This document shows positions 34,150 through 47,126 of a DNA stretch of 64,000 nt, piece after piece (position 1 is the stretch's first letter; the number at the start of each line of letters is the position of its first letter). The notes under the pieces were generated by a model that searched no databases, had not been told where the DNA came from, and saw only the letters and a list, made by a program, of their open reading frames with translations. The position numbers and the translations under genes are program-made. This stretch comes from Eonycteris spelaea (Eukaryota; Chordata; Mammalia; Chiroptera; Pteropodidae), in the NCBI GenBank assembly GCA_003508835.1, contig PUFA01000027.1, forward strand, positions 7,130,001 through 7,194,000, given 5' to 3'.

Positions 34150-35280
34150 ATAATTTACATTTTAGCTCCCTGGCTTGCCTTTAGTAAATGTATTTGTTAT
34201 AGGCTAAATGATGACATCCGTTTCAAGATCATATCTGATGGTTTTTTTTTTTTTCACTTTTATGGGGTTTTCAAGACTGTACATGCTATATAGTATTGAG
34301 ACTTCACTGCTATAATCTTTATTCTTCTCTCCATGCTATTTGACTTTCTTGGATAGTAAAAGGATTTATTAAAATGCTACTTTTCCTTTTTAACTTTAGA
34401 TGTTATCAAATTATTCTTCATACTTAATATTGAATGAGGAGCATAGCACTCATAATAGATGTGACTTTTGTAGGTGTTATGTCTGGGATATTTGTTTTTA
34501 AGGAAACAACTTTGCCCTTTTTGAGGAATAAGATTACTTTTCCAGTTAATTTTAAGATATGTTAATGTTTAAAGGGTATATGAATATATTATGTTTATAT
34601 TGTCTATGTTGTATATATACATATTAAAATGGTATATATGCATATTTAATTCACATATAATATATACATTTAATATACAAATATATTAATTGAAGTTGCT
34701 GTTTGTGAAAATCTGTGATGCCATCTATAATTTTTACTTTTTTGGTCATTAGTAATTTAAATTGTGGTCATCTATTTACTAAATGCTTTTGTAGTCCCTA
34801 TGACTTGCTTGAAGAACAACACACATTGCTGTAATTGTAGATTGAAGAAATCTCTGAATATACAGGCAGAATGATGTGAAATTTTAGGGAGGTATTTGTA
34901 TTAACCATCAGCTATGAAAAAAAAAAAAAAGCAAGGTCATAAGCATAGTATATTTGCATTTTGTGAATTAAATTTGGAGATCATATAACTCACAATCAGC
35001 CTCTAGATTATCTGTGATCTGACAGGTTTTCTTTTGTTTTTGTATTCTTAAGAAGAGAGGCATAAATGAGTTGAACGGTACAAAATAATAAAGGATTGAA
35101 GTCCTTTGAAATTTAGCTTAGAAAATAATAACATTGTCATTTTAGAATTTTTATAAAATAAGTGTCATTTTATTTCTTAGTTGTGTCAAGTCAATTTTTT
35201 CTTCAGCATACATGTAAATGAGAGTTAAATCTCAGAAGTACATAACCTTAGAATTACATAACCTTAGGGTGGTCTTTTTC
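34150..35280. other. Intron sequence, AT-rich patch
   Basis: No gene or classified repeat. Strongly AT-rich, self-complementary sequence at about 34580-34690 (repeated tatata/catatt). Confidence 0.5.
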
Positions 35281-35286
35281 AGGTAT

Positions 35287-35329
35287 GGTGTGTGTGAGTG
35301 AGTGAGTGAGTGTGTGTGTGTGTGTGTGT
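35287..35329 (+). repeat. (TG)n/(GAGT)n microsatellite
   Basis: gtgtgtgagtgagtgagtga is followed by a run of TG dinucleotides. Confidence 0.95.
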
Positions 35330-35565
35330 TTCAGTTAACACTGATATTTGAACAGAAGTGTTTCACATTTCTATTTTGTGATTAAGGATAGAAGAATCTA
35401 TCAACACTCATTTTTTCCCTCCTTTCACTTATTCACGCATTCTGTAGGTGTGGTATGTGTCCTTAGTATAATTTGAATTTTCCTCTCAATTTTGCTGACG
35501 TATATCGATAGGTTGTTAATTAGGAAAACCATGGTGATAATTTTCTTGCTTATTAAGGGACAGTC

Positions 35566-35583
35566 TCTCTCTCTCTCTCTCTT
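35566..35583 (+). repeat. (CT)n microsatellite
   Basis: About nine CT units. Confidence 0.9.
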
Positions 35584-35589
35584 TGGGCA

Positions 35590-38050
35590 ATAGTGGTAAT
35601 TTAATATTTTGAAAAATTATTAAATAACCAAGAATAATGGTGGGGAGGGCATAGGGCTGAAGTTGAGAGGCCAGAACTTTAGGTAAGGTTCTGCCAGCGA
35701 GAGGCTGTGTCACCATGAGGAATGCATATAACTTTCTGGGAAGCAGTTATTTAATTCATAAAATGAGCAATGTATTATTTTGATTTGAAGATCCCTTTAA
35801 TATTTACATTCTATGATTTTATAATATAGGAATAAAGAAGGGAAAGAGATTTGGAAATGAAAAACACTTAGGTTTTTCATTGAATAATTTATAGCATAAA
35901 CCTCCCACACTTTTAATTGTGTATTTAGCCCATAATATTTTTCGAATTTCCATTTCAGTTACATATTTTATAGATCATAACCTACAAAAATATGTGAGTT
36001 AATTGTGAGGCAGCTACTTTTCAATTTTACTAATTGAGATGTAGGTTTATAAGGAATGGTTTATGGTAGAAATTTTTTTAATCTGAAAAATTTTGTTTTC
36101 TCCTTAATTCTATAAAATAAAATGTTATAGATTGAGCTTTTAAATAAGATAAAATACATTTGTAGATAATAATTACATGTGATCTGGGTAAGTATAGCAT
36201 TTCTTATATACTCATTTTATAGTTCCTGATTGTTTTGCATGTATAATATATGGTTTCTTTTCATTTTAATTCTTAAGATTTTTTCTTTTAATTCTTAATT
36301 TATTTTAATCTGTTTTTGTGAACAGTTTCAAGGAGCAATTACATTTATGCTAAACTGGAATGAATTAAGATTACTAATTTTTAAATTTGCTCCTCCTATT
36401 ACAATGTATTTAATAGGACTTAAAGCTAAATATCATATGCCTATATATAGCTCCTATTTAAAAGGTGTTTCCTCTAATTCTAGTCTCACTTTGTAGACTG
36501 ACCTCATGTATTATTAAGGAAATACATAATCAGGAATTAGACTGTCATTGTGAGATTACTTAGTAGCTGACTTTTACCATTACACATAAATAGCATACTT
36601 ATTCTAAATCACAGTATCACTTTCAGCCAGATAACCACTAAAATCATTGCACTGTGGTTTCCTGAAAATGCCATAATCCTTCAAATGCCACATTAAACCA
36701 AGAAAGAAACCATCAGTAGTGCCTGCACGTTCTGTAGAAGAATGAGCCATGAACCAAGGGAAAAGATGTTCTGGAAGAACAGTAACCTTTTCCTTGATGT
36801 GTGCATTTCCCATTACATATTTGACACATAATGTTGCAAAATGATTTAATGGTGGCATTTTGTTTTGCTGACACTTTTTTTCCCCCCATTAAAAAGAAAC
36901 CAAAGTTAGATAGGAATGCAGGGAAGAGTGACCAAGCACTGAATTCTATTATAGGAGTCTGTTTTCAAAATAAATAAAAATGTTTTGGGAACATGGCTTT
37001 TTCCCTTTTACAGTGTATGTTAACGTGATATACAAATCATTTGGTTCTAGTGTATCTTCACAACACTGTTATTTGTTCTTTAAAGTTAACGTTTTTCTCC
37101 GCTGTCATCCTCCTCTTCTTTTTTCCTCCTAGTAACCTCAATCATAAATGACATATCAATAAATCAGGAAAGCTTTGTTTATTAATTACATAGATAGCAC
37201 CAATTACATATAACCCAGAAAGTGTCCTGCTTTCTGTTTTCATTTTGAATGTATATTACTAGAACTGATTATACGAGAAAACAAAGTACGAATAGGCTTC
37301 AGGATCTAAAAGATCATTGTTAAATTTGACAGGATCCATTTCTATTGGAAATGAAGTTATAAAGTTATCCCACATAAAACTAGTACAAAACTTATTTACA
37401 CCTACGAAAACATGGAGCAAGAGAAAGTAACTTGCCAAAATACAGTTTGTAAGACTTGTTTGTAGTATTGGGTTTTCACTTTTTGTGTTGATATGCAGTG
37501 CCTGGGTATAGACTCAGTCACACAATTATTTTAAAAATAAACAAAAAAAAAAGTTAAGAATTTATTTGATACACACATACTTAGTATCTCACTTAAAAAT
37601 GCATTGGATAGTGTTTGACTAAACACTACTTCTGTTCCTTGCCACCCTCAGTATTATAGGAATATTCATAAAAGGTGCAATTACAATTAAAGGAATGGAA
37701 ATTTAACTTGGAATTTCTCAGTCAGTTGTTTCTTTTTACCCACTAACTTTTTCAGTAGGAAACTGTGTCACTCTTTAGGAACTCTGTAAGTGTAGGTTAG
37801 ATTTAGTTTCCTAATAAAAGTTAACTCTGCTGCTTTTTCTTTCAAATGTTACAAAACAGAAGGATTTACTTTGAGTTCAATAATTCTTTTTCTTCATTTT
37901 ATCTTGTTTAATTCTTTGTCCAAAAAACTGTTATCTAGATCAAAAGAACTATTCAGGACAATATGCAGTATGGATATATATCCCCATGCTTTCAACTAAA
38001 AATGACTTAAGGGCTTTGTTAGTGATATAATTAAAGTGTACCTGCTGAGT
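35590..38050. other. Intron sequence with one unassigned 84-codon frame
   Basis: AT-rich and repeat-poor. A minus-strand frame at 36604-36858 (MPPLNHFATLCV... ending ESDTVI) has a less AT-driven composition than the others here. No domain, promoter or splice evidence supports a gene. Confidence 0.4.
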
Positions 38051-38052
38051 TA

Positions 38053-38150
38053 GTCCGTCCGTCCGTCCGTCCTTCCTTCCTTCCTTCCTTCCTTCCTTCC
38101 TTCCTTCCTTCCTTCCTCCCTCCCTCCCCCCCCTTCCTCCTTTTCCTTCC
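38053..38150 (+). repeat. Compound (GTCC)5-(TTCC)11-(TCCC)n tetranucleotide repeat
   Basis: Five GTCC units at 38053-38072 are followed by eleven TTCC units at 38073-38116, then TCCC units and a C-run to about 38150. The + strand is pure pyrimidine except the G of GTCC. The long Arg/Lys/Glu/Gly-rich minus-strand frame here is a by-product of the repeat. Confidence 0.97.
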
Positions 38151-38339
38151 CCCAAAACCCCAAAACTCCCTAGTCAGTCTACTCATTCACTTGCATCATC
38201 TGGTCATCATCATGACCAGAAAGCCACAGAAGTCTGTTATACAGAAATAATGTTTTCCTAAGAATTTCACATAGTGGGAACTCTCAGTATAGGATTACCC
38301 AGTAAGAATTGTAAAAAAGGAGTAGTAGCCAGTAAAACC

Positions 38340-38500
38340 AATGGGGCTGCGAAAGAATGGTAGGTTTAAGTAAGTAAGGAAGAATGGAGCAAGGCATTCC
38401 AGGAGAGAAGAGAGTTCTATACGCATAGCCAGGAAGATGGGACGTTATTTTATGGCAATAAGTAGATTCAATCAGGGGTTGATGGAAAATTATTTGATGT
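38340..38500 (-). repeat. L2 LINE fragment
   Basis: The sequence 'gagcaaggcattccaggagagaagagagttctatacgcatagccaggaa' is the reverse of L2 ORF2-end sequence (agagcattccaggcagagggaacagca...). Confidence 0.6.
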
Positions 38501-38854
38501 AAAACAGAACAATTTGTGGTTGTTTGTTTGGACTGTAAAATTACATAAGATGTAAAATATATTTTATAATGTTATTTTACAACTATCACTATTTGTTAAA
38601 AATGTAGTTAAAAATAAGTTACACAACTTAAACTTCAGAATGTTCACAAAGAAAATAAATTCACACATGCACACATATTCTGGCAAAAATAAGTTAAAAC
38701 CATTAGTAAAATGGTTTGGCATATACAGATAGTCTTTGATTTTATAGGTAATTAATGGTGTACTGGGTTAGAAAACATTTATTAACTTATCAGATTGATG
38801 TTTTAAATACCAAAGCAATATATGTTGTTTATAATAATTTATAAATAACAAGTG

Positions 38855-39520
38855 TATAAAGGAATGTTCTTTTCCTTGCTTACTTACTCTAAATCCTGAT
38901 CCTCTAAGATAACAAGTTGTAGTTTAGTGTATAATCATCCATTCTTCTAAGTGCAAACAAAATATTCAGGGCCGATTGGCCTTCTCTCTCTTTTTCTCCC
39001 TATCCATTTTATTATAGATTTTACTTAAAACCTTATTTTTCCAACTTGAGAACACTTAATGGACTTTTTTTTCAATACAGAACTAAACCATTCTTTTAAA
39101 TAGCTGCAAAGTTCATCATGTGGTGTATGTATCATAAGTTATTGTAGTACTTCCCTATTGATGGAAATTCAGTTTTTTGTTTGATATCTATCCCAAAATG
39201 AGTTTGCTAAGACAAAATATATGTTTTACATTTTATTAATAGATACTGTTATTTTATTTCTTAATAGACACTAATGTGTGAGGATGCCATGGCACAGATA
39301 TTTGACAATCTCGTGGATAGAAATTGGCATTTTGATTGTATTCTGTGGCTACCTATGAGGTTGGGCATTTGAATATATATTGATGCGCCACTGGGTTTTC
39401 TAATCATGTTGTCTTTCCATATCCTGTGCTTCTATTTATATTGAGGTGTTTCTCCTTTTTTTTTTTTTTTTTAAAAAAATGAGTTTATCACTGTCTTTGT
39501 ATAAGTTGTGATTATTTCCT
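38855..39520 (-). mobile_element. Very old LINE-1 3' region (antisense)
   Basis: Diverged order: 'tcctctaagataacaagttg', 'cattcttttaaatagctgcaaagttc', 'acttccctattgatggaaattcag', 'tttgacaatctcgtggatagaaattgg', 'gaggttgggcatttgaatata'. This is typical of an old L1M element. Confidence 0.65.
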
Positions 39521-39528
39521 TTCAGGGA

Positions 39529-39578
39529 TGTGTGTTGTGTGTGTGTGTGTGTGTTGTGTGTGTGTGTGTGTCTGTGTA
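39529..39578 (+). repeat. (TG)n microsatellite
   Basis: TG repeat with two interruptions by an extra T. Confidence 0.95.
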
Positions 39579-40224
39579 TGGTTAATAGTACTATTTACGA
39601 AGTCAAAATTTTAATTTTTATATGTTATGATAGTTATGTCTGAAAAAAAACTAATCTATGGAATGGTTGGCTATTTCATACTATCTTATACATTACTTAA
39701 GGCAGGCATTGCATATTGTCTTTGCCCTTTAGATGATCTATATTCAGTTTTACTTAAAATATTTTTAAAGATCTGCTGAGATACTATGTCATTTAAAAAT
39801 AATTTTTATTTTGTTTTGATGTTAGCCTAATAGAAACGTGTTATTTTATAGCTTTATTAGAATGTCATATTCTTCTGTTGATTTAAAAACATAATTTATT
39901 AGTTTTCAGAGACTGATTAATTTTTAAATATTGAGACTTCAAATTTTAAAGTATATTGAATACATGTTTGGTGATTGATTCCAAAAGTAACAATTATTTT
40001 TTCTACTGAAAAATTCACTGGTGAACTCTAAATTGCCAAATTTAGTGACATTTTCTTTTTTTAAGTGCTCATCGTATTTAGTTTCAATTCAGCGTTTAAC
40101 ATTAGTGACCAGCCTTCCTTCTTAAAACTTTTTGTTCATAGAGCAGTGTTTTATTATAGTTCTTATTGGTAGCAAAACAGAGGTTAATAGGTTTCAATTT
40201 TGGAACCAAGTTCTTTGGTATTAA

Positions 40225-40375
40225 ATCCAGCACTTAATTGTGACTTTGAGTTGGTTATATTAATCTCTTTGCCTTTGTTTCTTTATTTGTAAACTGAGAG
40301 TAATAATCATTTCTACCTCAGAATTGCTGTGAGGATTAAATGAATAGAAATATATATTGGTTATATGCCTTCATT
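40225..40375 (+). repeat. MIR SINE
   Basis: The order 'gtgactttgagttggtt', 'cctttgtttctttatttgtaaactgagagtaataatcatttctacctcag', 'gtgaggattaaatgaata' is the MIR core. Confidence 0.88.
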
Positions 40376-40394
40376 AACTTTCTCCTAGTCTTTG

Positions 40395-40760
40395 CAATAC
40401 TGGCACCTTCACTAGCTTCAATGTCTCTAGTCTCTATCCAGCTGTCTGAATGAATTTGTTCATGTTGTAGTTAAAATTTTTCAGAAGCTTCTCATTTCTT
40501 ACAAGGTAAATCCAGAGTTTACAATATGACTTATAAGGCCCTCCAAACCTCCAGTCTTTTGATCTTTATGTCTAATTATTCACAGCTCCAGAATACCCGT
40601 ATTTAAACCACAGCAGGCTATTTTTTCTTCCTAAAACTTTCCTGTTACTTTTATGCCATCTTGCTTTACTTTACTATTATGCCCTCTTATCTCACATGGC
40701 CTCGCCATTTTCTCTGGAATGAGGGCTTTCAACCATTTATATTTACTTTATCTGTCTTGG
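40395..40760 (+). repeat. L2 LINE ORF2-end fragment
   Basis: The order 'cagaagcttctcatttcttacaaggtaaatccagagttt', 'gacttataaggccctccaaacc', 'ctggaatgagggctttc' is the end of L2 ORF2. Confidence 0.75.
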
Positions 40761-40764
40761 TCAA

Positions 40765-41590
40765 TCCATGATTCTTAGTGTATAAGTACCATATCTTAAT
40801 AATTAAACAAATTTGTTTTAATACTCCTAGTCTAAGCTTAGTGTTTATCACATAGTATTCCCTTTACATATCTGAAGAGAATAAAGAATCTATATATTTT
40901 AATTGTAGTAGTTCTTATTTAATATTTTAAAGTGACAATCAGATATTAGTGGATTTTAATATAATTATTGTAGTAATTCAGTTTATCTTTTATGGATATT
41001 CTGTTCTCTATGAGTTAAGATATATTTTAAATTCTTAAATGAGTTTTATTACCTTACTGTTCTGTATTTCTGAGGATATCACCTATTTCATTGAAATCCG
41101 AATTATCTTAAATCTGGAAATAAGTATGTTGCCCTTAGTTTTTGCTAATTTTGACTGCTTGGGTAACATGGAATCAGCTAATTTAGATTTGACTATATCT
41201 TAATCTAATTTTGGTCAGAATGGAGGAAATTAAGGCTATACTTCATTTTGTAATGTGTAAATCTCTGGGTGTCCTTTTCACTCTTAACTGAGAGAAATTT
41301 GTTAACAGGTTGAGAACTAATTTGGCTTCTGGGGGTAACTCCATGACAGTAGCAGCACAGTGCCTCTTTGTTGTTTTTGGTTGGTTTGTTTTGTTTTTAG
41401 ATATAGGTACTTTGATATAGTACCATATTCTGTTGCTTCACTACAGTGATTAGCTTCTAAGGGATCTTTACTCATGCAGCTATTTCTTTTAGTGGCTCTT
41501 GCTGACGTAAATTAGATCTACAAGCTACCTGTCCCCAGAACCCTTCTCATTTGGAAATTAATCTCTAGGTGATTTTCATTCACGTCCGTA
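40765..41590. other. Intron sequence, nothing recognised
   Basis: AT-rich intron without identifiable genes or repeats. Confidence 0.5.
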
Positions 41591-41592
41591 GC

Positions 41593-41605
41593 TGTGTGTG
41601 TGTGT

Positions 41606-41636
<31 letters not shown>
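41593..41636 (+). repeat. (TG)n microsatellite
   Basis: About 20 TG units with one interruption (tggtg). Confidence 0.95.
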
Positions 41637-41639
<3 letters not shown>

Positions 41640-43005
41640 CACATATATAAAACTAACTCTAGCACTCTTTTCTGGTATTGGGTAATCATTTTAAATATGT
41701 TAGAAGTCAACTATGACTAATTTAGGACAGTTCTGATGATTTTTAGAAGTTTAAAGGAAGCAAAAATAAAATATACATCTTCAAACTAACAAAGATTATA
41801 AATCAACTACAAGTGACTGGAGGACATAATTTTACAAGTTTTATAGTCTTAACTTCTGGTAGAATACCACTTACTTTGTTTTCTTCAGTTTAAAATTTAA
41901 CTTTGCAAGATTATTATTAAATTCAGAAGGATATTTGTTCTGGTTATACATATACATACAACAGTCTGTTTTCTGGTGTGAATATTTTACAAATTGTCAA
42001 ATGTTTCAAATGCTAACAACTAATGAAAATAACTATTTTTTCATTTTAATGCATTTCAAAGTATATTTTACAAATTTAGTAATATTTTTCACATAATCCT
42101 ACTTTTTCATTTTAAGGAAAAAATCAATTTTCTCGTTTTCATTGTTAGTTTTATAAATATTCTTATCTTTTACGGTAATAACTTCCTCCTCAGAATTCAT
42201 CACAAGGAAATATTCAAAGCAAAAAAAAAAGTTATATAAAAAAAATTATGGTATACTTATAGTTGGAAAATTATCCACACCAAAAATGATCATTATGTCT
42301 GAAAAAAATCCCAAAATAAAAACGGCTTAAAGATTGTATAAGAGGGGCTGATAAACTATAGCAAATCGGTATAACAAAAAATATGTATCTTTTTATAGAT
42401 TACAAGATAATTACATAGCATGATGAAACCTATTTTAGGACATAAGTATGTCCTGCTAAATTGTTACATATAGATAGCTAGAGATTGAAAGGGAACAAGA
42501 AATGAGCATGGGATTTTTTTAGTATGGTAAGAGTATGAGTGAAGCATTAAAAATATTTTCTAAAATTTTAAGTTAATTACATGAATTTAATGTTTAAATA
42601 GAGCCCTATTTCTAAACACAGAAAGGCTCATTAAATATTAAAAAAAAAACATGGCTGTAATCTCATCTTTGACATGTCCTCATTATCACATTAATGTTAA
42701 ATATTCCCCAATTCTTAATTCTAACCAGACTCTCTAATTAGTTTCTAACTGTTATAGCCAAATGTAGCAAGATATTGCCAACTGGGAATTCACAGGCATC
42801 TCAGATTCAATATGTAAATTGTTGACTCAGTTTCTCACATCTCATAACAGTCCACACCTCATCTGCCCCTTCACTCCCACTGCACCGGTTTGACCTTTGT
42901 AGTGTCTTATTTGAGCTTTTGCTGATAACTTTCTAATTTTTTTCTCTGTATAGCTTCCTTTTTCTCTAGTTAATGCATCTATAGCCCTATTTCTATCTCA
43001 CATAC
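41640..43005. other. Intron sequence, nothing recognised
   Basis: AT-rich intron; A-runs at about 42220 and 42640. No gene identified. Confidence 0.5.
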
Positions 43006-43009
43006 TTAG

Positions 43010-43315
43010 GTTATGTATTTAAGTCCTTTCAGAGGATCTCCAGAAAAATATCTAGACTCCTGTCACTTACCTATAAGTACCGTTTACGCCAACCAAAATC
43101 CAACCAAACTGTCAACGTTTTGGCATACTCTTTTTAAAAATCTGTTTATTCTTCTGCCTCAAATTTTATTCCATATTGTCTGCCTGGTAAATTCCTACTT
43201 AACTTTTTACCAGACTGTGAACTTAATGAAAGAGTTGTACTTATCTTTTTATCTTAAGAGCCATGATAAAACTGGGCATGCTATAGTCTTTTCAGTAACT
43301 TTTTGAATGGGTGAT
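43010..43315 (+). repeat. L2 LINE 3' end
   Basis: The order 'ttccatattgtctgcctgg', 'ttaccagactgtgaacttaatgaaagagttgtac', 'atctttttatc', 'tagtcttttcagtaactttttgaatggg' follows the L2 3' UTR. The 97-codon frame here is a by-product. Confidence 0.65.
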
Positions 43316-43319
43316 TTGT

Positions 43320-43940
43320 AAAAGGTCACTTAGTGTGTGAGTTGGGCATGGAACCCACACCTTTTGACTTCAGTTTTCATTATCATACTGTATCTACCAG
43401 GTCTGTTATTAAGTTCTTATAATAATCCTACTCTTTTGAAGAGCCTATTATAATGCACAGTTAGTTGTATCTTTATGTGCCCTATCAACAGTATTATTTT
43501 TTAATGAAATGAGTGTATTTTTTAACACTTTTATTCTAGAGTCTTGACTGTTCATAGATTTGTTTTGGAGATTTAGCTCCTTCTGGATTAACTTTACTAA
43601 TTTTTTCATTATTTAAATACTTGAAATACTAACCCTTTGCAATATCATGTCACTGTATTTCATTGGGTTTCCTCATTTCCCTTCCATGACAAAAGCTATT
43701 CTATTCTGTGACAGTTTATTCATTTACTCTGGTCACTGTAGTATATATAATTGGTGGTCAATTCTTGATCCATGTCTTGAGCTTTGATCTTCACAGCTGT
43801 ATCTTTTAAATTGTGTGCCCAATGTAGCAGTGGTATTATATCCCATATATTATGTTCACTTTATAAATTTCATAGACCTTCATGTTCTGATGTTTGGGTG
43901 TCTTAAATCCCTGAAAACAGTTTTTTGTTAACAATGTGTG
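43320..43940. other. Intron sequence, nothing recognised
   Basis: No gene or classified repeat could be supported. Confidence 0.45.
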
Positions 43941-43944
43941 ATTT

Positions 43945-44035
43945 ACTGGTATCAGACAGACTTCTTATTTGTGGGTAAGTTTTTCAATCTCATCAAACCT
44001 CTTTTATTTTGATAAATAATAACATTTATTTATAT
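43945..44035 (+). repeat. MIR SINE fragment plus short (TA)n
   Basis: The sequence 'gtgggtaagtttttcaatctcatcaaacctcttttattttgataaataataac' resembles the MIR core. A (TA)n run follows at 44033-44045. Confidence 0.5.
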
Positions 44036-44049
44036 ATATATATATAAAA

Positions 44050-45535
44050 TGAGATTGATTGCTTAATACTTTATTGCTTACCCTGTGGTACTGTGAGATA
44101 AGATTAGATTTGAAATTAGATTGTCTTCATTTTGATTGTTTTTTTATCAACAATTTTGATTTACTTTATTAGAACTAAAATTAGAAACTGGGACACAAGT
44201 GAAATGACTTACCACAATTTTCAAAAGATTTATTTATTGTTAAATCTGGATTTTTTTCTTTAAAATCCTGTATATTAAAAAGAAAGGTTCTTGTCCTTAC
44301 TTCCTTGCATGTATTATTTGAAAATTAAATTATCAATTCCAGAATTTATCATCTTTCTCCAAAACAGTACCTTTTTGATTTACTTAAATTGGTTATAATG
44401 ATATTTGAGTTATCCTAGGCAAGGGTATGCTATTATTTAACCCGTTTGCTTTATTGTACCATTTTTAGTTCTTTGGTGAAAGAAGCTGAGAGAAATTTAG
44501 AAAATTATTAAAAGTGAATAACCCAGTTTCTTCAGCCTTTCTTTCATGGATGCTATATCAGTTGTGTAATCCTTTAAGATTTTACTTTGAACCATATATG
44601 AATACTCTGGAAACATTTTTTTTTAGAGCTACTTAATATATGTCTGTATTCCTAAACTACTGAGGCAATTTGAGAAAATTCTATAGGTGAAGAGAAGAGT
44701 GATAAGTTGAGAGGCTGATTATTACCTTATGACTATGCTATAAATACTGTAACCATGTGATGTGACTTTAGTTTAAAATTGTTCATCGTGCGTTCTCCGT
44801 GTATATATCAATTTTTAGTACAACAATAATATATGAGGCCAAGAATTGTGTGATTTAGTTCATAAATAGGCAACCATTTGAATGGATAAATTGAACTACA
44901 TAAAAGTAACTCTTTAAGTATGTTCTCTCCAAATAATAGGAAGTAGAGGAGGAATTCTGCTTTGAATGAAACTGTTTTGCTTTAAATGAAACTGTTAGCA
45001 CTCCCTATAATTGCTCAGTAAATCAGATGGCATGGACAGCTGCACAAGAAAGACAAGACTAGGAAAGATTAAATCAATGGGATTCAGTCACATGCAACTG
45101 AAATTACATCAGTCAGTAACTTTCCTTTTATGTGACTGAAATCTTCCAGACCCAAATTTCTTTTGTCAGGTTACTCATTTGTGTCAACTATTAAGAATCA
45201 GAAAACTGCTTGATAAGATCAAGAACCTTATTGTGACAAGGCCTGTAAATGTAGGTCTTTTTCTCAAGGGAAGTTGAGTTTCATGTAAAGTACTGAGCAC
45301 ACTGACCAAAGTTCCTTTGACTGTTCTTTTGAAGCTTTCATTTGCAACAAAAAATAGACTCTATTTTTCTCTAATCTTTTAACAATAATTTTCTGTTTAT
45401 TCTTATCAAATTATTTTCCTAATTGATTTTATATTCATTACAGGTATTAAAATCAATTCATTTATTCATCCATCAAATTGTTATATGGAGGGTGTAAGAG
45501 ACATGAGACTTTATAGGATCATGGGAATTTTTCTA
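44050..45535. other. Intron sequence, nothing recognised
   Basis: AT-rich intron. A short near-duplication of 'ctttgaatgaaactgtt' / 'ctttaaatgaaactgtt' occurs at about 44960-44995. No gene seen. Confidence 0.45.
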
Positions 45536-45539
45536 AAAG

Positions 45540-45960
45540 CATGGAAATCTTCATATTAACCCAAGGTGACATTTGAGTGGGATCCTGAAGTCTGAGCAGG
45601 CTTCAGAAGATGAATACGGGAGCTAGCAAATCCTCCAAAAGAATGAATGAACATGAAAAAAGACAAAGAATGTGATTTTTGGAGTCATTTGTGATGCAGG
45701 TTTAAGGTAGATTGGCGCCAGGATTCGACTAAAGATTTTAGGATTCCTAGTTGAGATTCATTGTGGGCAAGGAATAATAGGGAGGATAGTGCTTCAGAAG
45801 ATTGATACTGTGGTGGCCTGTAATAAATGAATGAGCAGCTGGAGTTGGACCTTTTTGGGAGCTAGGAATCTAGCTGATGGAAAAATAAATGGAAAGGATT
45901 AGAAAGATTCAGGAGACATTTATGTTAGAGGTTATAGCAGATAATTAACTAAAATGAGGA
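45540..45960 (-). repeat. L2 LINE fragment
   Basis: The order 'gatcctgaagtctgagcaggcttcagaagatg', 'gattttaggattcctagttgag', 'gatactgtggtggcctg' and 'gacctttttgggagctagg' fits diverged reverse L2 ORF2 sequence. Confidence 0.5.
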
Positions 45961-46013
45961 GGCAAGGAAGAAAAGAGTGTTAAATCAAACTGGCTGACTT
46001 AATTATTTAACTA

Positions 46014-47126
46014 CAGGTTTCCCCTGCTATCTGAAAGTAGAGTGTTCCTGTGAAATCTTTTGTAAGTTGAAATGGTGTAAAGCAAAGATGCAGTTTCCTA
46101 TTAATTTATATGGAAAACTTTTTGAGTGTTCCTAGACCCCAAAAAGAAATACCAAATCATACCAAATAACACATAAAACCTAAAATGACAGTAACATATA
46201 ATAAAAGCAGAAATGATATAACTACAATGCTGTAAAAAGTAGAAATAATGTATGTACAGTATAGTTTCACTTACCAGAATTGGGGAGGCAGTGAGAACAC
46301 TGGAAGGCTGAGAGCTAGTGATGATGGTGTGTTAGGCTAAGTCAGTTGAGACTGGGGTGATGAGAGATACAGGTGACTAGGGTGTAGGAGAAGGGGAAGA
46401 AGGTTATCTATTAACATCTCATTGTTTGAATTCTTCATGACAGGCATGTCACTAACGTCTACACCTCTTATGTCTGCTTGACTTGATGATGTGTAAGGTT
46501 GAGGTTTGTCATCTGTGTGGTTGATGTTGAAGGCTTGACATATGACAGTATGCTTGACTTCTTTGCCTCCCGCATTTTTCTATCATAGTTCTTTGTAGGC
46601 ACAAATACCCTGAAAACCTCCCTAAACCAGTATGCCCCTTCAAAAGCTCATTATGTTTGTGGACACAAGAGGGTTCATTGCATGCCCCATGTCCTGTTTT
46701 GTTCACCATAATCAAAACCCTTAATTACATCCAGTTTTATGCTAAGCGCTAACACCATTGGAGCTCTTTGGCTTTTCCGATACCTTAGAACACATCTTGT
46801 TAACAGATACACATAAATTGAGATATAGCACAGATTCTTACAGACACAGTTCAAAGCTATGGCAACTTGATGCTGAGATGCTTAGTTCCCCAGGAAGGAG
46901 CTTGGTGGTGCCACTCTCACTGTTAGGGGTGCATGCTGCCTCTTAACAGTTTGCTGTGAAACAAACACTGAATGCTATTGTTGCTTTTGAGCTTTTTTTT
47001 TTTTTTTTTTTCGTAAAAGTAAAATCATCTTTGGATTTCTTTCAGTTAGTGAAAACAGGTTCTAATGTAGGTCTTTCGTGAAAGCAAAGTGGTGTAACAT
47101 GAACTTTGAAAAGTGGGGCATACCTG
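46014..47126. mobile_element. 1.1-kb TA-flanked DNA transposon (Tigger/pogo-like)
   Basis: The element starts CAGGTTTCCCCTGCTATC after TA (46012-46013). It ends ...gtggggcatacctg before TA (47127-47128). The reverse of the end, CAGGTATGCCCCACTTTTC, pairs with the start, giving terminal inverted repeats beginning CAG. That and the TA target duplication are hallmarks of Tc1/mariner-pogo elements. The interior has no intact transposase; frames at 46509-46715 (minus) and 46758-46946 (plus) are debris. A T-run lies at 46993-47011. Confidence 0.75.

Noticed and set aside
38053..38116. CRISPR-like direct repeats
   Set aside because: Units are 4 bp with no spacers; this is a microsatellite in a eukaryotic intron.
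37949..38155. Gly/Arg/Lys/Glu-rich minus-strand open frame
   Set aside because: It is the translation of the tetranucleotide repeat.
46509..46946. Two open frames within the Tigger-like element as genes
   Set aside because: Short, on opposite strands, and without recognisable transposase motifs.
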